Shown here piece after piece: positions 52,215-63,487 of a stretch of 64,000 nucleotides of DNA (the first letter of the stretch is position 1; the number at the start of each line of letters is the position of its first letter). The notes under the pieces are model-generated. The model did not search any database, was not told the origin of the DNA, and saw only the letters and a program-made list of their open reading frames with translations. The position numbers were made by a program, and so were the translations under genes. Origin of the DNA: Cloeon dipterum (taxonomy: Eukaryota; Arthropoda; Insecta; Ephemeroptera; Baetidae); assembly GCF_949628265.1 (NCBI RefSeq), contig NC_088788.1:20694335-20758334 (forward strand), written 5' to 3'.

Positions 52215-52499
52215 TAATATATGTTTAATTGGTTTAGAGCGTTCCTGGAAGTTTTGAATTTCATGTATGACCATTTATAAATATAGATTGGAAATTCTTA
52301 GAAAGCAAAATGATTTCAAAATTTTTGATGAAAGACGATGCCAAACTTCATCATTTTTCCCCAAGGAAAGAGACGTTGACAAAGCTGTTTTCTTCTTGAT
52401 GGCGCTTGATACGAGCATAAGAGTCGCCCTATAGCTATATATCTCGCTGCCAAAATTTGGTGGGTCCCTGTTTCTATTTGTTTGCGGCCTCATTTAGCA

Positions 52500-54796
52500 A
52501 ATCATTTTCCTCTCCTCGCAATGCGCCGCGTATACTTTGCTGAGCACTCAGCTTGATGATTTTGACAAACAACAATGCTCTCCGCCCGGCGTCATTAAAG
52601 TATTATTTGTCCTGAGATGAAATATGAAAAAAATTCGCCGCGCATCTCTCTGTAATTGCTAAGTGAGGCGAAAATGTCATTTCGCCGCGTCTTTCATCTC
52701 CTTCTCTCTCATTTACTTTGCTGGATCATCTTTAAAAGGTATATAGTGTCTTTCTTGCCGGATTTCACACGCGGATGCTTTTGTGAATATTTTAGATTTT
52801 GCTTGCGGATGATATTTCTATCTTGGAAAAATCTTCCTCGCCAAAGAGAGCACGGCCGGATGGATGGAGTGAGTGGAATAAAAATGAGAGGAGAGCCGCT
52901 TTTCGGTAAGCTATTCTTCAAAAGATTGCACAAACCTTTACTTAAGATTAAAATTTCGCATATCACGTCACAACATCTAGAAGCAAAAAAGTTGAGATTT
53001 TTTAAAAGCACTGCTGTTTTTCAAACCTAAAAAATTTAAATGTTTATGCTCAATGAGTCACCCCCATTATTTTGTGGCGATTATTAGCGTGAAATATCGC
53101 ACGTCGAGCGTCACCAATTTGAATAAATTTCAATCCCAAGAGGTTTTCACCGCCGATTCGGTGACGAGATATTTTTTACTGCTTCATAGCAAGCGGGCTC
53201 TGATTTTTTTTTACGCCGCGGCTGCACAAAAAACCACGGCTGTTTTTTCTTCGTGTGGATGCACTTGCGATCATTTACATATTTCCAATTACCTCCGATG
53301 GTATCAAGTGAAAATAAAAGCGGCGCGGCACACAAATAAAAAAGATAAAAAAAGTTGCCGAGTCTTTCGATATCGAGGGTGACGAAACAAAACAAAAAAT
53401 AACAGGCAGCGGCAAAAGCCGCGGGGAGGCGCTGCCAATAAAAAAGCAAATGACGCGTAAGCAACCCTTTCTCTGGGCTCAATGAGGCTGAAACGTGAAG
53501 AGAGACACTTTAAAATGCAAAATGTTTCTTTCTCGGCGACGAGCGTGAGAAATCAGCGGCCAAATCGACAAGTCTCGCGTGCCGATTTCAAGAGCAGTTT
53601 CTCCCTGTGTGCTGCAGATTCGCATATACAATTAAACGCACTCTCGTCGCCATCGTGAGTCAAGCACCTCGGTGACAAATATTATCAAATGTGTGCGCGC
53701 GACGAGGGTGCCTGGAGTACCGAGATCGTGCGACTAATTGGTCCTTGCACACAATAAAAATGTCAACTCAAGTGCCCGCGGCTCTAATAATTATGCGGCG
53801 TACACGCGCCTCTTGGCGTCGACTTTCCAATCGAGTGACATTATTTTGTATTATAAGTGATTGAATGAAAAAAAGCACTGAGCGAATATGGTTCTCATAA
53901 TCTCAGTATTCTTTGAAACTGAATCATGATGACATACAATAGAAACCAGTTTGTTTCTATGTTAACTAGCCAACAGATATTTTAAAATAAAATAAATCAC
54001 GCTTATGAAAAACAAGTGTTTTGTAGCATTATATAGAAAACAACTCGCTAAAATGCATTTAATACATAATTCACTTGATACGCACACAAAAATACATATA
54101 TGTGTAACATTGAATTATTGCATACAAACTCTCGCAACTATTTCTTCATCAATGGGCAATAACTGTGAAGAAACGGGATTTCAAAATTCGACCTTGAATC
54201 TTATTTTACCCCCAGCAACCATAACAGGTGCATGGGGGACGCCTGGGCAGAGAACGACACCCTGTGGATATAGTCTCCCCCAGTTTACGAAGCAATTTTT
54301 GTTACAGCACAAAAGGTTAGGTGCGTTACCTGGTTTTTTCAAAGCGGCGTTCTGCTTAAATTTTGTAACTATTTACGAAATCGAAGGTTGTTTGGCTCGG
54401 CTCGGCTCACGACGCTCACGTCAGTCTTGCTTGAGGTAGCTTCGCGTCAACACACAAAATGAATTTCTTCCTTGAATCGTATGTACAAATTTAAATAACT
54501 TTTTTAAGAGAGCATCATTTGAATTGACTTGAGCACAGATAAAAATTCGACTACTAAAGCCTAGAACAACAGTTGGTTGTTTAGTATTGTTGCTTGATCC
54601 GCTCAATTTTGAATGTAAAAAGTGCCATCGTAATACGAGAGAACTAATTTTAAGGGATTTTTTCATCCAGATATTATTTAACTTGGAAACAATTACTAAC
54701 GGATGGACAGCGTAAATTTAACAATTTGGAGTAAAACATTAACTTTCACTTTTGGGTTCCACTCTCAGCCACAGAGAAAATATTTATCATTATAGG
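52500..54796. other. gene desert, part 5
   Basis: A CpG-rich island (about 52500-53840) is followed by AT-rich DNA. An open frame at 54005-54439 has no recognisable domain. No gene is supported. Confidence 0.35.
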
Positions 54797-54805
54797 GCTG
54801 TAAAT

Positions 54806-54970
54806 TTTAGACGATTGACTATTTTTTTCTAAGCTTCAGATCATTGTGACACTATCAAATGAGCACGAATCATGCAATTTTAAACCACAATTAAAATCGT
54901 CTAAAAAAAAACCGTCTAAATATGCCCAAACCGTCTAAACCCGACTAAAACCCGTCTAAAATCGTCTAAA
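54806..54970. repeat. CCGTCTAAA short-motif array with inverted partner
   Basis: Six copies of a 9-bp motif, YCGWCTAAA, lie at 54897, 54912, 54931, 54941, 54952 and 54962 with irregular A/C-rich spacers. One inverted copy (TTTAGACGA) at 54806-54814 could pair with any of them. No coding frame uses it. Confidence 0.7.
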
Positions 54971-55728
54971 GAGTTAAGTTTGACATGCAAAATCTTCCAA
55001 AAACATAATTTTTCTATGCCGTGATAAATTTTCATATCAGGTGAAAACTAAATCATTGACAATTATTGATGCCTCAATTTTTTTCCACGAAATTAACATA
55101 AAAAAATAACGTTAATAGACATGTTTGGCGGATATTTTGTTTTTGGATATTTGAGGCGCAAAAGTAGTTCATTTTTGGCACCAAAACGCCAGGAAATTTT
55201 AAAAAGTTTTATTACGACTTATTTTGAGCAGGTTGGGCCCAATAATAATCATACATGTTTATTTTTTACTTTTTAAAGTTGTGGCGGGGATGTAATTTTT
55301 TAGCCATACCTTCAGGTGGTTTTCGGGGGCTGTTTATGAGATGTGATAAACCTTTTTTTAACGGATGGCAAAAACAAAGTCAATCGGTATGGGGTGTGAG
55401 TGACGCCCCTTTGAAAATATTCACGCAGTCGATCTGTGTGTACATATATGTCATGTCTCAGGTGACTGATAGGTATTTCAATAGCCAGGTTTGCCTAATT
55501 GTTGACCAATCATATATGCGCATCTTGAAACCAAGATAATAGAATTTTAAGCAAGAGGCGTTGTTTACTACCCCGTAGCTATGTGCCCCTGTGAATTAGT
55601 TAATTTCTGGAATTTGGAAAAATAAATTACTAGGTTTATCGCTTTCCTAGAAGCAATCTACATAAAACTTATTGACCCTTTCCAACTTTGTTTTGGCTGC
55701 AAATGGAAAAAGCCAATATATTATTGTC

Positions 55729-55731
<3 letters not shown>

Positions 55732-55783
<52 letters not shown>
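55732..55783. repeat. (TA)n microsatellite
   Basis: About 25 TA units, about 165 bp upstream of the CNOT1-like start codon. It is likely length-polymorphic and may sit in that gene's promoter. Confidence 0.9.
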
Positions 55784-55785
<2 letters not shown>

Positions 55786-55946
55786 CTTTAGTATTTAAAT
55801 AACAAGCCATTCTTCCAACTTTCACATTTTTTTTTAATTTAAAGTAAAAAATTGTCCAGCAGTTCTTGTTTTTATTTTTGGTTCTCCCATAAAAAGCAAA
55901 ATTATAATATCTACTAACTTGAATTTTTGCAATCGTCAGTTTCATA

Positions 55947-58639
55947 ATGATGAATCGAAGAAAATACGAAATGTACCGACCCCAAAAAAGAGCACAACGA
56001 AAAATATCGGTGGATCGCTTGCGCTCCATCTTGGAAAGCGCAGATCAGTTTGATCTCCAAAGAGAGGTAATTTGCGTGTTATAATGTTATTATTTTTCAG
56101 ACTATAATGGTCCCATTTTAGTGCGAGGAGATCGTCGTTGATGGAAATGAATTTGATCTTGCCGAAAAGCTAGCTAGAAGTTGTTAGCCACACTCATAAA
56201 GTTGACCTTTGTGTCGATTTGGCAAGCAGGCTCAGAACGCCAACTTTGATGACAAGGATTGTGGAATATATAGAACGTATGATAAGCGTTTCGGATGATG
56301 TTGACGCGTTGGGTAGTCTGGGCAAGTTTTTTGGACTACTTACCCTGGCTAAAAATAAGCCAATTCTTATCAACGACTTTGATATTCTCTCACTCCTCAA
56401 ATACTGCAGTGAGTGTGAACGTCCCACGACGATTTCTTTTGTAACACAGCTCCTGGCTCACGGCTGTGTCAAGAGCAAGGTAAACCTTTTTCGCACGTTT
56501 GATGTGTTGAATTTTATCCCTCTTTGTGCTGCAAGGATTTCAAACCCCCAAATCCGTGGACTATGGCTGTCATTAGAGCTCTAGGGAAACTGTGTTTCGA
56601 AGAAAATACGAGCGATGACATCAAGGAGGAATTTAGACGTATGTGCATTACTCTAAATATTACTAATGTAAGTAAAAAGTTCATTTGTAGAGGCCCAGAC
56701 GCGTAGTTTTGAGGCTCAGCTTCATAATAATTAACTTACAAATTGTTATATCGTTGCTGAGTTTAGTTTGATTTTTTTCCAGATCTTTGACTGTAAACTC
56801 GAGCAGGAACTGCGCCAGAAGCTCGCTTGTTTTCGTTTAGAGGGTTTTAGTAGCATTTGGATTGAGGAAAGGATGCGTGATCTTAAAGATGCTGTTGAAG
56901 TGATTTCTAAAAAGCCTGACCAATCTTCAGCTGACTCTTTAGTGAATGTCGTGATGCAGAACTTGCTGTCTTTTACACAACGACCTGTGGAACATGGTTC
57001 ACAATTAGACGCGTTCAGGACCGTTAATCTTGACGTTCTAAGAGCAATGAAGAAGCCAGATGCTTTTGGGGCCGATTTTACGAACGCGCGCATCGTGAAA
57101 AGTATACTCACAGGACCTGTAAAAACCCGCTTCAGCCTGGAAATCATTGACACGTTGACGCAGTCCCACATACTCGACATCAGACGACTGGACGAAGGCA
57201 TCGTCCACGCCATGGACAGTGGAAAAAACGTGCCAATTGTCGACTTTGGCATACGACTTGTGCAACAGTACATTCTCGACTGGGAAAAATTGCTGGACAA
57301 CGAAAAAGTTCTCTGCAGGACAATTAACAAACTCTACACCATCTATACCTCAGACAGCACACCACCTTCTAATGAGCTGTTAAAACTCGTCTGGCAACTA
57401 AAGAAAAATAAGTACCCTTATTTCCACGAACACCAGAGGCACTTTGAGGAAAAAATGCATATCTTGTTGAAAGCGTGGATTAGAGAATATCGTTCACTTG
57501 ATTTTAATGAGGACCATTCCCTAACCATCTCTAATTTTATGAAAAATGTAAGTAAACAAAAACCATTTCATTAGAGTGGTCAAAGCAAGAGAGTACTGTC
57601 TTCATTTTCAAACTATGAAAAATTCTTGGCTACGCACCTTGACTTTTTTAATCCTCCTCATTATAAGAATTATTACAAGGTTTAATTATAAGTGTTTTTA
57701 TTTACGTATTTTACAGAAGAAAGTGTTTGAATTTCTTCAGACCGATGAGCAAATCAGACAATTTTGTTTTTATGGCATTCAGATGTGCGTGAAACAATAT
57801 TGCTATATCTGCAAACACAACGATAGTAATTCCACAACGTCTTGCAACAACTGCTGCCACGTAATAGACGCATTTACTCTATTGGTCGCATTACTAACAG
57901 AACGCAAGAGTGATTTCACTGCCAGCTTGAATCTTTATCAAAATGTACTATACTTATATTACATGTCTTGAGATGACTATATTTCCTACTTTTTTCTGCA
58001 GATCTTTGATACGCAATGTTGCGCTTTGCTACAGCATAAAAAGTTAGGCAGTGGAATTAACCAATGGCCATACCAACGCATCCTCGGCAACCTCTTTTCG
58101 CTTATCAGCAACAATCACACATCAAAGCTTGTCAAAAGAGAGATTGCATTGGTGTTGTACGACACACTGCGTACTTTGCGACCGTCACAAGTTTCGATTT
58201 TCACGTCAGCGTGGGTTAAAAAGGTATCAAATGAAAGTTTAATGAAAAGTTTGCTCATCACTCGCGCGGATTTGGTAATTAACTGAATAACTTTCTGTAC
58301 GTATTGGGTAAAATAAGTTTTTCTTTCCTATAGTATTGGAGTTATTACGCTCAGCTGTTGATTGATGCATTCGAATTCCTGGAAAAAACATTCGTTTGGA
58401 ACAAGGACATCCCTAAATTAGTCGGCCATTTCTTTCTGGAGATAATGAAAGTGTTGAGGTTGCTGAATGAATCGTACCCTGAATTCTTTCAAAAGCTCAA
58501 CAGCAATGATTACGGCATTCCATCTAACGGTGTTCAGGTTAGTCCAAATTTCATTAAATTTGTTCCTTTTTAGTCTAACTATTGTTCTAAACAGATGATT
58601 TACATGGTCGTGTCTCGAGGTAACAGCCAACCACACTGA
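55947..58639 (+). CDS. divergent, shortened CNOT1/Not1 paralogue (CCR4-NOT scaffold-like)
   Basis: Eight exons: 55947-56066, 56122-56479, 56536-56667, 56783-57547, 57717-57944, 58002-58274, 58334-58537 and 58595-58639. All junctions are phase 0 GT-AG. Ignoring a 4-bp duplication in exon 2, the product is 706 aa. Residues 20 to about 200 match the CNOT1 MIF4G domain (LTLAKNKPIL at 112-121, KPPNPWTM at 161-168). Residues 203-457 match the HEAT-like connector leading into the NOT1 domain. Residues 458-706 match the first part of that domain (CNNCCHVIDAFTLLVALL, WPYQRIL, YAQLLID at 629-635, PEFF). Canonical CNOT1 is about 2,400 aa and scaffolds CAF1/CCR4, CNOT9 and NOT2/3. This gene starts at MIF4G, skips the CNOT9-binding domain and ends before the NOT2/3-docking C-terminus. 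Retained introns show it is not a retrocopy. It may be functional, or a pseudogene dying from the exon 2 frameshift. Confidence 0.85.
56166..56177 (+). other. 4-bp tandem duplication (frameshift) in CNOT1-like exon 2
   Basis: AAGCTAGCTAGAA contains a doubled GCTA. With the extra unit, the frame from the first acceptor (AG at 56120-56121) hits TAG within five codons. Without it, exon 2 is exactly 354 nt, phase 0 to phase 0, and continues the MIF4G match. Confidence 0.75.
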
Positions 58640-58685
58640 AAAAACATGATTTCTATTTCAAATTAACAAATTTCTAATAATATTT

Positions 58686-58691
58686 AATAAA
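58686..58691 (+). terminator. polyadenylation signal of the CNOT1-like gene
   Basis: AATAAA lies 47 nt past the TGA stop, supporting 58639 as the true end of this shortened gene. Confidence 0.55.
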
Positions 58692-61055
58692 GCATTTTAC
58701 AGCCTTTTTTATTAAACTTAAATTAGAATTTGATTACTGGTAACTTCCTCGCAGCCGCAGTAGTGGAATAGCGGCTGTCTGTCGCATTTTCATGACATCA
58801 ACTTTGCGCCAAGCCAAAATCTGATAAAAACGTCAATAAGCGTAAAATATTTAAAACCAAAGAGCCATCTGTTTTAGAGCTTCCCGCTAAATGGGTTGAT
58901 TTTTCTGCACAAAATAATGTGCAATAAATATTCGAGCTTATCAGTCATATTGCCAGGGAGCAATAAAAAAAGCATTAATAATAAAAACATCATCTTTATG
59001 AGCAGAAGCGCGGGGATAATTTTTATTATTCGGCAATTTTATGTCTCGTGTAAATACCTTTTCCGCGTATTTCCGTTCATCATCTCGTCGGCTTTTTATA
59101 CGTCCAAGAGAAGGAACAGCAGGTTTCCTCTCATCCGCCCCGAGGAGAAAAATTAATCTAGCAAATTGGTACTTTTATCTGCTGTGCTTTCATTGCGCGT
59201 CGGCCGCGAGATAAAAGTAAAAGAGAAGACATTGCGACTAATTCCAATAATAAAAAGAGAAGCGACAATAAAACAGCGGCTTCTCATAAAAATGCATATA
59301 AGACGCGCTGCGGTAGCGAAGAGGCCGCGCCGCTTTTTTATTGTGATGCAGATTACACACCTTATTACCCTCGGCCAAATAGAAACACTTAAAAATATCG
59401 CGCGCGCGTCGCCTTTTTATTAATACTAACATGTGCGTGGCAATTTAAAAATTTGACTGCCACGCCTGATTGTAAAAAAAGCAGCAACGCGGACAGTGAG
59501 TGCGAGACGAGAGTGAACAAGGGAGCGCATAGCAAAGTGGCGTGGGTAGGGGAAATTAAAAAATTACGGGGGTGGCAGGCTGGCTGCTCCTCGCTGGATA
59601 AGAGCGCGGGGTGATTTTTTATTGTTGTGCATATTATGAGCGTAACATTATACTCTCCTGTCTGCACGCTAATCTGCAAAGCGTCCATTTCTGCTGATGT
59701 CAAGCAAGTTGACGCGTCACCAATCTGCCAGAAAAGCGAGTGTTGTGTTCTAATTATATTTTAGCAATCAATTTAGTTTCTTTTCAGCTCCATACGCGTA
59801 TTATTTTGGATAATTTTGGGGGACGAGGGTAGATGTCTCAAATTGTGAAACTTATTCTGAGCCGGAATGCCACAACACAGAATTGCCAATAGCATTGCGA
59901 AATATTCTCATTGGATTGTTTATTTTTATTCAGGCTGTTCATCTGTCGATGGTTGTAATAACTGCCTTGTATGATGCAACTGGGTTCCCACCGCTCCTTA
60001 TATTTACGTTCACCACATTTTTGTTGAATTAAATTTTTTAACAAAAAATGGCTTTTGATTTTGTTCGTGAGTATCTGAGGTGGCTACCAAAATAACCACT
60101 TTCATAGTTTACACCTTACTGAATGAACACAAAAACCGCCAGTTTCCCATCTTAATTTACACTTTCGGTGTCATGTCCCACTTGACGTAATATGAATAGC
60201 GAAGTAATTACATGTTGCAACCCCCTTAATTACGCATCTTCGCTTTCCTTACTTCCCACTGCGGTGCAGTTGTGTCGCTTAATTGTCACCCTCGCCAAAA
60301 GAAATTCTTTTCTTACCTCACACGGCGTGTGCCTTCGTAACGAACACACTTTATGCATTGCATGATAAGCGCATAATTAGGACGGCAGAGGAAGGAACGC
60401 GGGTGAGTTAAGAAGGAGCGCGGATAATGAGAGCAACGGGACGGGCCAATAACACAATAAGTGCGCTATGAATGTCGTTAATGACCAAACAAAGGCACGT
60501 GCGCGGCTTGCTCGAGTGGTGAAGACGTCGACTGACTCACCCTGCCGCACATAACGCCCCTTGACGCGCACAGATCGCCCGCATGCCAATTCAAAATATT
60601 GTTTTACAATCCGCGCGCGAGCAAACATAATAATCATCGTAGTCGAATGCTTGCCAAGGGCGAAGGAGCACGAGAGAGGGATCAGTGCTGGAGAGATTGT
60701 GAGAGTGATTTCTGAATTGCATGCGTAATCACCCCGACGCGAGAATTATTTATTTAATTGAAGCAGCGGTGCGGAGATTAGGGGATTAGCAGGCGAAAAT
60801 GCAGTGCGGGCCCACTCAGTTTATTATTTTTCCGCGGCTTCAAACAAACTCGCTCTTCTAACTGTAGTTAAAATAAATAAACAGCACTTTAAAGCAGGTG
60901 TGTTTTATTTCTAACGAGGGTAACATACAATTCAACCTTGTAAATTAACCGTTTAATGCACCGATAAATTCAATCAATTTTCCTGTTCAAAGTTTTTACT
61001 GTTACTTCTTCATTGTTAAATTCTTTGTATAAACGTTTTTATTCAGATAAATATG
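58692..61055. other. intergenic region with CpG-rich islands
   Basis: Islands at about 58740-59720 and 60150-60830 resemble those of the desert. A 7-bp GC-rich inverted repeat (CAGCCGC/GCGGCTG) lies at 58752-58777. No gene is supported. Confidence 0.35.
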
Positions 61056-61127
61056 TCCTCGGTAGTATAGTGGTTAGTATCCCCGCCTGTCACGCGGGAG
61101 ACCGGGGTTCGATTCCCCGCCGGGGAG
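61056..61127 (+). tRNA. tRNA-Asp (GTC)
   Basis: A 72-nt cloverleaf. The 7-bp acceptor stem TCCTCGG/CCGGGGA has one T-G pair, and the discriminator base is G. The anticodon stem CCCGC/GCGGG encloses loop CTGTCAC with anticodon GTC at 61089-61091. The T-arm contains GGTTCGATTCC. The internal A box (TAGTATAGTGGTTAGTA) and B box are intact, there is no intron, and a T5 tract follows. It is a standard nuclear tRNA that decodes GAC/GAT. Confidence 0.97.
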
Positions 61128-61129
61128 AC

Positions 61130-61134
61130 TTTTT
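61130..61134 (+). terminator. RNA polymerase III terminator of tRNA-Asp
   Basis: A run of five T starts 3 nt past the tRNA 3' end. Confidence 0.85.
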
Positions 61135-62484
61135 ACTTAACATAACCAAATCAGCAGTTCTATAAAATTATTTAGTTTCGTTTAGTCCACTTCCTTCTCA
61201 TTATTCATTGAAAGTGTTCGTAATTTTTTTCTTAATTCTTAGCTTCAAATATTTTGAGCAATCAAACAAAAGACACAACACAAAAAAAATAATTTTCACT
61301 CTCTTTTCCGATCACTGTCAAATCCCTAATTTAATAAAGCAATTTACTCGACATATATATGAAGTGCAGGTTTCTTTTTAAATGCAAAGAATTATTAGAT
61401 TACTAGAAGTTAAAAATGTTCGTTTGCTCTATTTATGAACAAAATCCCATTTATATCTCCACAGTTGTGTTTTTCTGTGATATACGTCAACAGAATTTGT
61501 ATTTTAATCGTATTATAAAGGCTGTAGGATTATTGTGTTGAATTTATATTAATTTGTATTACTATTTTTATGATTTTTATCCAAAATTTGTTTATGGAAT
61601 GAAAAAGTAAGTTTTTTGAGCAACGAAAATGAAGTCCGTTTCTTTCATGGAACAACCATGCAACCTCGAATTGGTTTAGATCTTAACTAAGATTAAAAAA
61701 TAATATCTTGTGGAAAATTCTAATAGATCTAATTTAAAAATTAAAATATCGCAGTCCCGAAGGTCATGTCAAAGATAAAAATAGCGCTTCATGCCTATTC
61801 AGAGTTTTGCAGTGCACACAATTATTCACAGTAATCAAAACAAAGAAACCTCAACATTGTACTATTTTTCTTACTACAACGCACCATCTGCATTTTTATT
61901 TTTACCCCTTGCCGCGCAGCACAGAGACAGGCAGGCTGCATTTCGCCATAAAATGCAGTAAAGTCCGCGCGCTCAGCAGCCGTCGGAAAAGCATGCATTT
62001 CACTGTTTGACGCTAATAGCTTTTATTCTTTAGGCCGCGCACCTGGCCTGCCCCGCGAGGAAAGCTTGAATGGAGCGACTCTGACCCACATTAGAAGTTT
62101 GTTTTGACCGTGGTCGGAGGAGGAATGCGTTAAAAGTGCTCCGCCTCCTCCAAGGCGCGCACTTCATTATCGTCGTTTAAAAAGCTGCAGTTTGATTCTA
62201 ATTAAGGGGTTGATTCAACTACCGAAATTAATTACCGCGCGCACCCCGCCAGCAAGAGGCAGCGGGGGGAGGAATGGAGGGAGGGGTGGCACCCCTGCGC
62301 GTCCCCGATCGCCCCTTCCACCAGAGGCTGTCGGCGTCCCTGCGTTTTTTAAATACAACAGGGTGCGTGACGGCCGAGTCACTCGCTCTTCTGCTCTCGT
62401 GTGCACCGCTTCGTGCCGCTCTCCCTCCGCATCTGTTCTCTCACGTGCACTTCGATTCGATTCGTGTACTGTGTCACACACGTC
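61135..62484. other. AT-rich spacer and GC-rich 5' flank of the last gene
   Basis: 61135-61900 is AT-rich with nothing recognised. From about 61900 the DNA turns GC/CpG-rich up to the start codon at 62485, which suggests the promoter and 5' leader of the last gene. No clear TATA box was found. Confidence 0.4.
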
Positions 62485-63487
62485 ATGGCAATTCCTGTGG
62501 ATACGAACACCGAGCTGCTCGAGGAGCAGTACCGCCGCCTCGAAAGGATTCTCTACGAGTTGTACCTGGTTTTGAGGGCCCTGATGGAACCTCAAGTTCA
62601 GACCCCGGCACTTCCAAACCATCAGGGATCACCAAGAGGTAGGTGTTTTAATTTTTTTTAAAATCAATTATCAAATAATTTGTTTGCATTAATTCCATTT
62701 AAAATAAGTTTGTTATTATTTCCATTCAATTTATTTTTAATTTTTTTATTGTAAAAATTATCACCCTGGAATTTTCGCAAAAACCATTGCAATAGAAAAT
62801 AGTCCAAATTTAAAGATTTTACTCTCATCCTCTGAATCATGAGAAAAGCCGAATGTTCGTCACATATTGGAAGTCAATCTAAATTAAAATCCTTTGTTTA
62901 TGTTTTGTCCAGGTGGCTCAGGTGGCGGATCCCGTCGTAGCAGACGTCGACCTCATTCGTCCCGCGGTCGCCGTTTTTCTCCCAGTGGCTCAACCGGCTC
63001 CAACCAGCAGAGTGGCTCGCAGAACCCCCCGCCCCCGCCGCCTCCAACCTCTGGCAACCAAGCGGCCACCACTGTGCTCCTCAACCTTGCCAACCGCGGA
63101 CATCTGGGAAACCAACCCTTCCTCCAGAAGCAATCTTCACCGTGCACTAAAAACGTGGAGAGTTCAGTGGAGTGGGGAACAGTCGGATTTGAACTGAAAA
63201 ACATCGCTAACTCGATCAACGCCGGCGAAAAGAGCCAGGTACTGATTTGATTAAATTAACCTTTTTTATCGTTTTTAATTTCATTTGGTTGGCTTTGAAT
63301 TGTTCTTTAAAAAATCCCTTGAACGAGTCAATTTTTATCTAACTCATTTGCTTTCTATGTGTTACAGGGTCTTTCACCCCTCATGCCGAGTTCCCAAAAC
63401 AAGACTCCCTCCTCATCAGGGTCGAGCCTGAAATTGGTGACTCTCGCCCTGTCGCTCATGCTGAGCCGGAACTGGTCGTTGGACTGA
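62485..63487 (+). CDS. 199-aa Ser/Gly/Pro-rich protein with BH3-like motif (candidate BIM/BMF-like)
   Basis: Three exons: 62485-62638, 62913-63238 and 63368-63487. GT-AG borders and phases join cleanly. The start ATG has a good context (CGTCATGG). Residues 10-33 form a charged/leucine-rich helix, and VQT at 38-40 fits the core of the dynein light chain LC8 motif. Residues 52-105 are low-complexity (Gly/Ser/Arg, then seven Pro). Residues 142-155 (VGFELKNIANSINA) have the BH3 spacing of hydrophobic positions V142, L146, I149 and I153, with A150-N151 in place of the usual Gly-Asp. Residues 181-192 are hydrophobic near the C-terminus. The order LC8 motif, BH3, hydrophobic tail is that of the pro-apoptotic BH3-only proteins BIM and BMF. 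The gene model is fairly secure. The functional call rests on short motifs only and may be chance. Confidence 0.65.

Noticed and set aside
54005-54439. 144-aa plus-strand frame upstream of the CNOT1-like gene, considered as a missing N-terminal exon
   Set aside because: It shows no resemblance to CNOT1 HEAT repeats and no donor in a phase joining the first CNOT1-like exon.
55255-55539. 94-aa plus-strand frame before the CNOT1-like gene
   Set aside because: It has no similarity to CNOT1 or other families and lies in AT-rich DNA next to a (TA)n tract.
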